From JAWXUD01 sp044432945 (GTDB lineage: Bacteria; Cyanobacteriota; Vampirovibrionia; Gastranaerophilales; Gastranaerophilaceae), in assembly GCA_044432945.1 (NCBI GenBank), contig JAWXUD010000021.1, positions 1-31,234 on the forward strand: DNA of 31,234 nucleotides, written 5' to 3'. The notes under the pieces were generated by a model, which worked only from the letters and a program-made list of their open reading frames with translations, ran no database searches and was not told the DNA's origin. Made by a program: the position numbers and the translations under genes. Positions 30,723-31,234 of the stretch are shown piece after piece; positions within the stretch are counted from its first letter, which is position 1, and every line of letters begins with the position of its first letter.

Positions 30723-31234
30723 TCAATATCCCCTTTAATAAATATTCATCAATTTGTTCTATATTATTAGTCTTAGCTTTTTGCTCAATCTTATTTAATA
30801 ATTTCACAATTTGTCTGAACTGATTTGTGCGAGTTGCTAAGTATTCAATAGCTTCGTCACTAAATTCAACTTCAGATAATTCAGTTATTATTTGTTTCAC
30901 ATCTTCAAACTCGAATTGTTCGAATTTAACTCGGTCGTAAATCCTATCATCTAAAGCCTTATACCTTGCAATCTTTTTATCAACTGCTCCCATACCTACT
31001 AAAACAACAGGAACATTCGTTCGATCATGCAAATCTCTCAGTGTTTCAATTGTGTCTTGATAAATCAAATAATCAACTTCATCAATAATTAAAACTTTTG
31101 AGCTATTTGATAATTTATTTATTATTAAATTAAAATTGTCGTTAGCTTTCCAAAACGAGCGTTCTCCAAGTTTTTCGCACAATTCTGACAATAACCATCT
31201 AGACGTCATTTTTTGATTTGCTCTAACATATACG
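30682..31234 (-). CDS. MuB/TniB-like AAA ATPase, partial at right edge
   Basis: The frame stays open to the edge of the window. Residues before the internal ATG at 31209 (Val-Tyr-Val-Arg-Ala-Asn-Gln-Lys) fit the family, where 'Val-Arg-Ala-Asn ... Leu-Leu-Ser-Glu-Leu' follows the Walker A helix. So the true start and Walker A lie outside. Visible parts are Walker B Lys-Val-Leu-Ile-Ile-Asp-Glu-Val-Asp, the sensor-like Pro-Val-Val-Leu-Val-Gly-Met-Gly and a helical C-terminal domain. Such ATPases bind target DNA and activate a DDE transposase, whose gene I would expect just to the right. The gene overlaps the next one by 41 bp. Confidence 0.85.
   Translation of the reverse strand, partial: VYVRANQKMTSRWLLSELCEKLGERSFWKANDNFNLIINKLSNSSKVLIIDEVDYLIYQDTIETLRDLHDRTNVPVVLVGMGAVDKKIARYKALDDRIYDRVKFEQFEFEDVKQIITELSEVEFSDEAIEYLATRTNQFRQIVKLLNKIEQKAKTNNIEQIDEYLLKGILNERTTIKTLQAVG

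Noticed and set aside
1..31234. CRISPR arrays, tRNA or rRNA genes
   Set aside because: No regularly spaced direct repeats with unique spacers, and no tRNA or rRNA signature, were seen on either strand.

Overview
The window is AT-rich bacterial DNA with Shine-Dalgarno sites of the AAGGAGG type. Stop codons are standard (TAA, TAG and TGA all used). A 272-aa protein at 2308 carries a short N-terminal Asn-Ile-Ser-Phe-Gln-Gly motif before a membrane segment. From memory, such 'ISF(K/Q)G' N-termini are frequent in gut Candidatus Gastranaerophilales (Vampirovibrionia/Melainabacteria). I offer that lineage as an inference only; a long glycan locus with an MsbA-like exporter fits a Gram-negative-type envelope.

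Layout. (1) 1-4600 is accessory DNA: an unrecognised gene, a decayed gene, a Bro-N/DinD-like gene, the ISFQG-motif membrane protein, and an IS110-family insertion sequence with a structured, bridge-RNA-like leader. A 94-95 bp repeat (840-934 and 4360-4453) occurs on both sides of this stretch. (2) 4700-9510 looks like one or more small integrated elements: a small serine resolvase/invertase, small phage/plasmid-type genes, a divergent promoter built as a 36-bp perfect palindrome, a DUF6471/XRE-like regulator, an orphan gene and a large serine recombinase. (3) 9581-28821 is a run of minus-strand genes, nearly all touching or overlapping, and is the main biology here. It starts with a PqqD-like protein and a GT2 glycosyltransferase. 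Next come CDP-sugar genes (rfbF, an epimerase/reductase, rfbG), a FAD oxidoreductase, four GT8-type transferases (one fused to a DUF115/MptE-like domain), an F420-hydrogenase-beta/pyruvyltransferase fusion, a sulfotransferase and two DUF4422 transferases. It ends with an MsbA-like ABC exporter and a two-gene membrane-protein pair. (4) 28822-29399 is a 578-bp gene-free, AT-rich, repeat-rich stretch. (5) 29400-31234 has a minimal tyrosine recombinase, an unknown gene and the C-terminal part of a MuB/TniB-like AAA ATPase that runs off the right edge, so a Mu/Tn552-like transposon probably abuts the glycan operon.

How it fits together. The operon should activate glucose-1-phosphate as CDP-glucose, convert it to a 4-keto-6-deoxy sugar and reduce it. 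The glycosyltransferases would build a surface glycan that may carry pyruvate and sulfate groups, and the ABC protein would export the lipid-linked product. The least ordinary elements are the PqqD-like protein with a Cys-Gly-Tyr-Gly-Asn C-terminus at the operon head, the exchange of near-identical C-terminal tails between unrelated glycan enzymes, the symmetric promoter palindrome, and the repeat-rich junction between operon and transposon.
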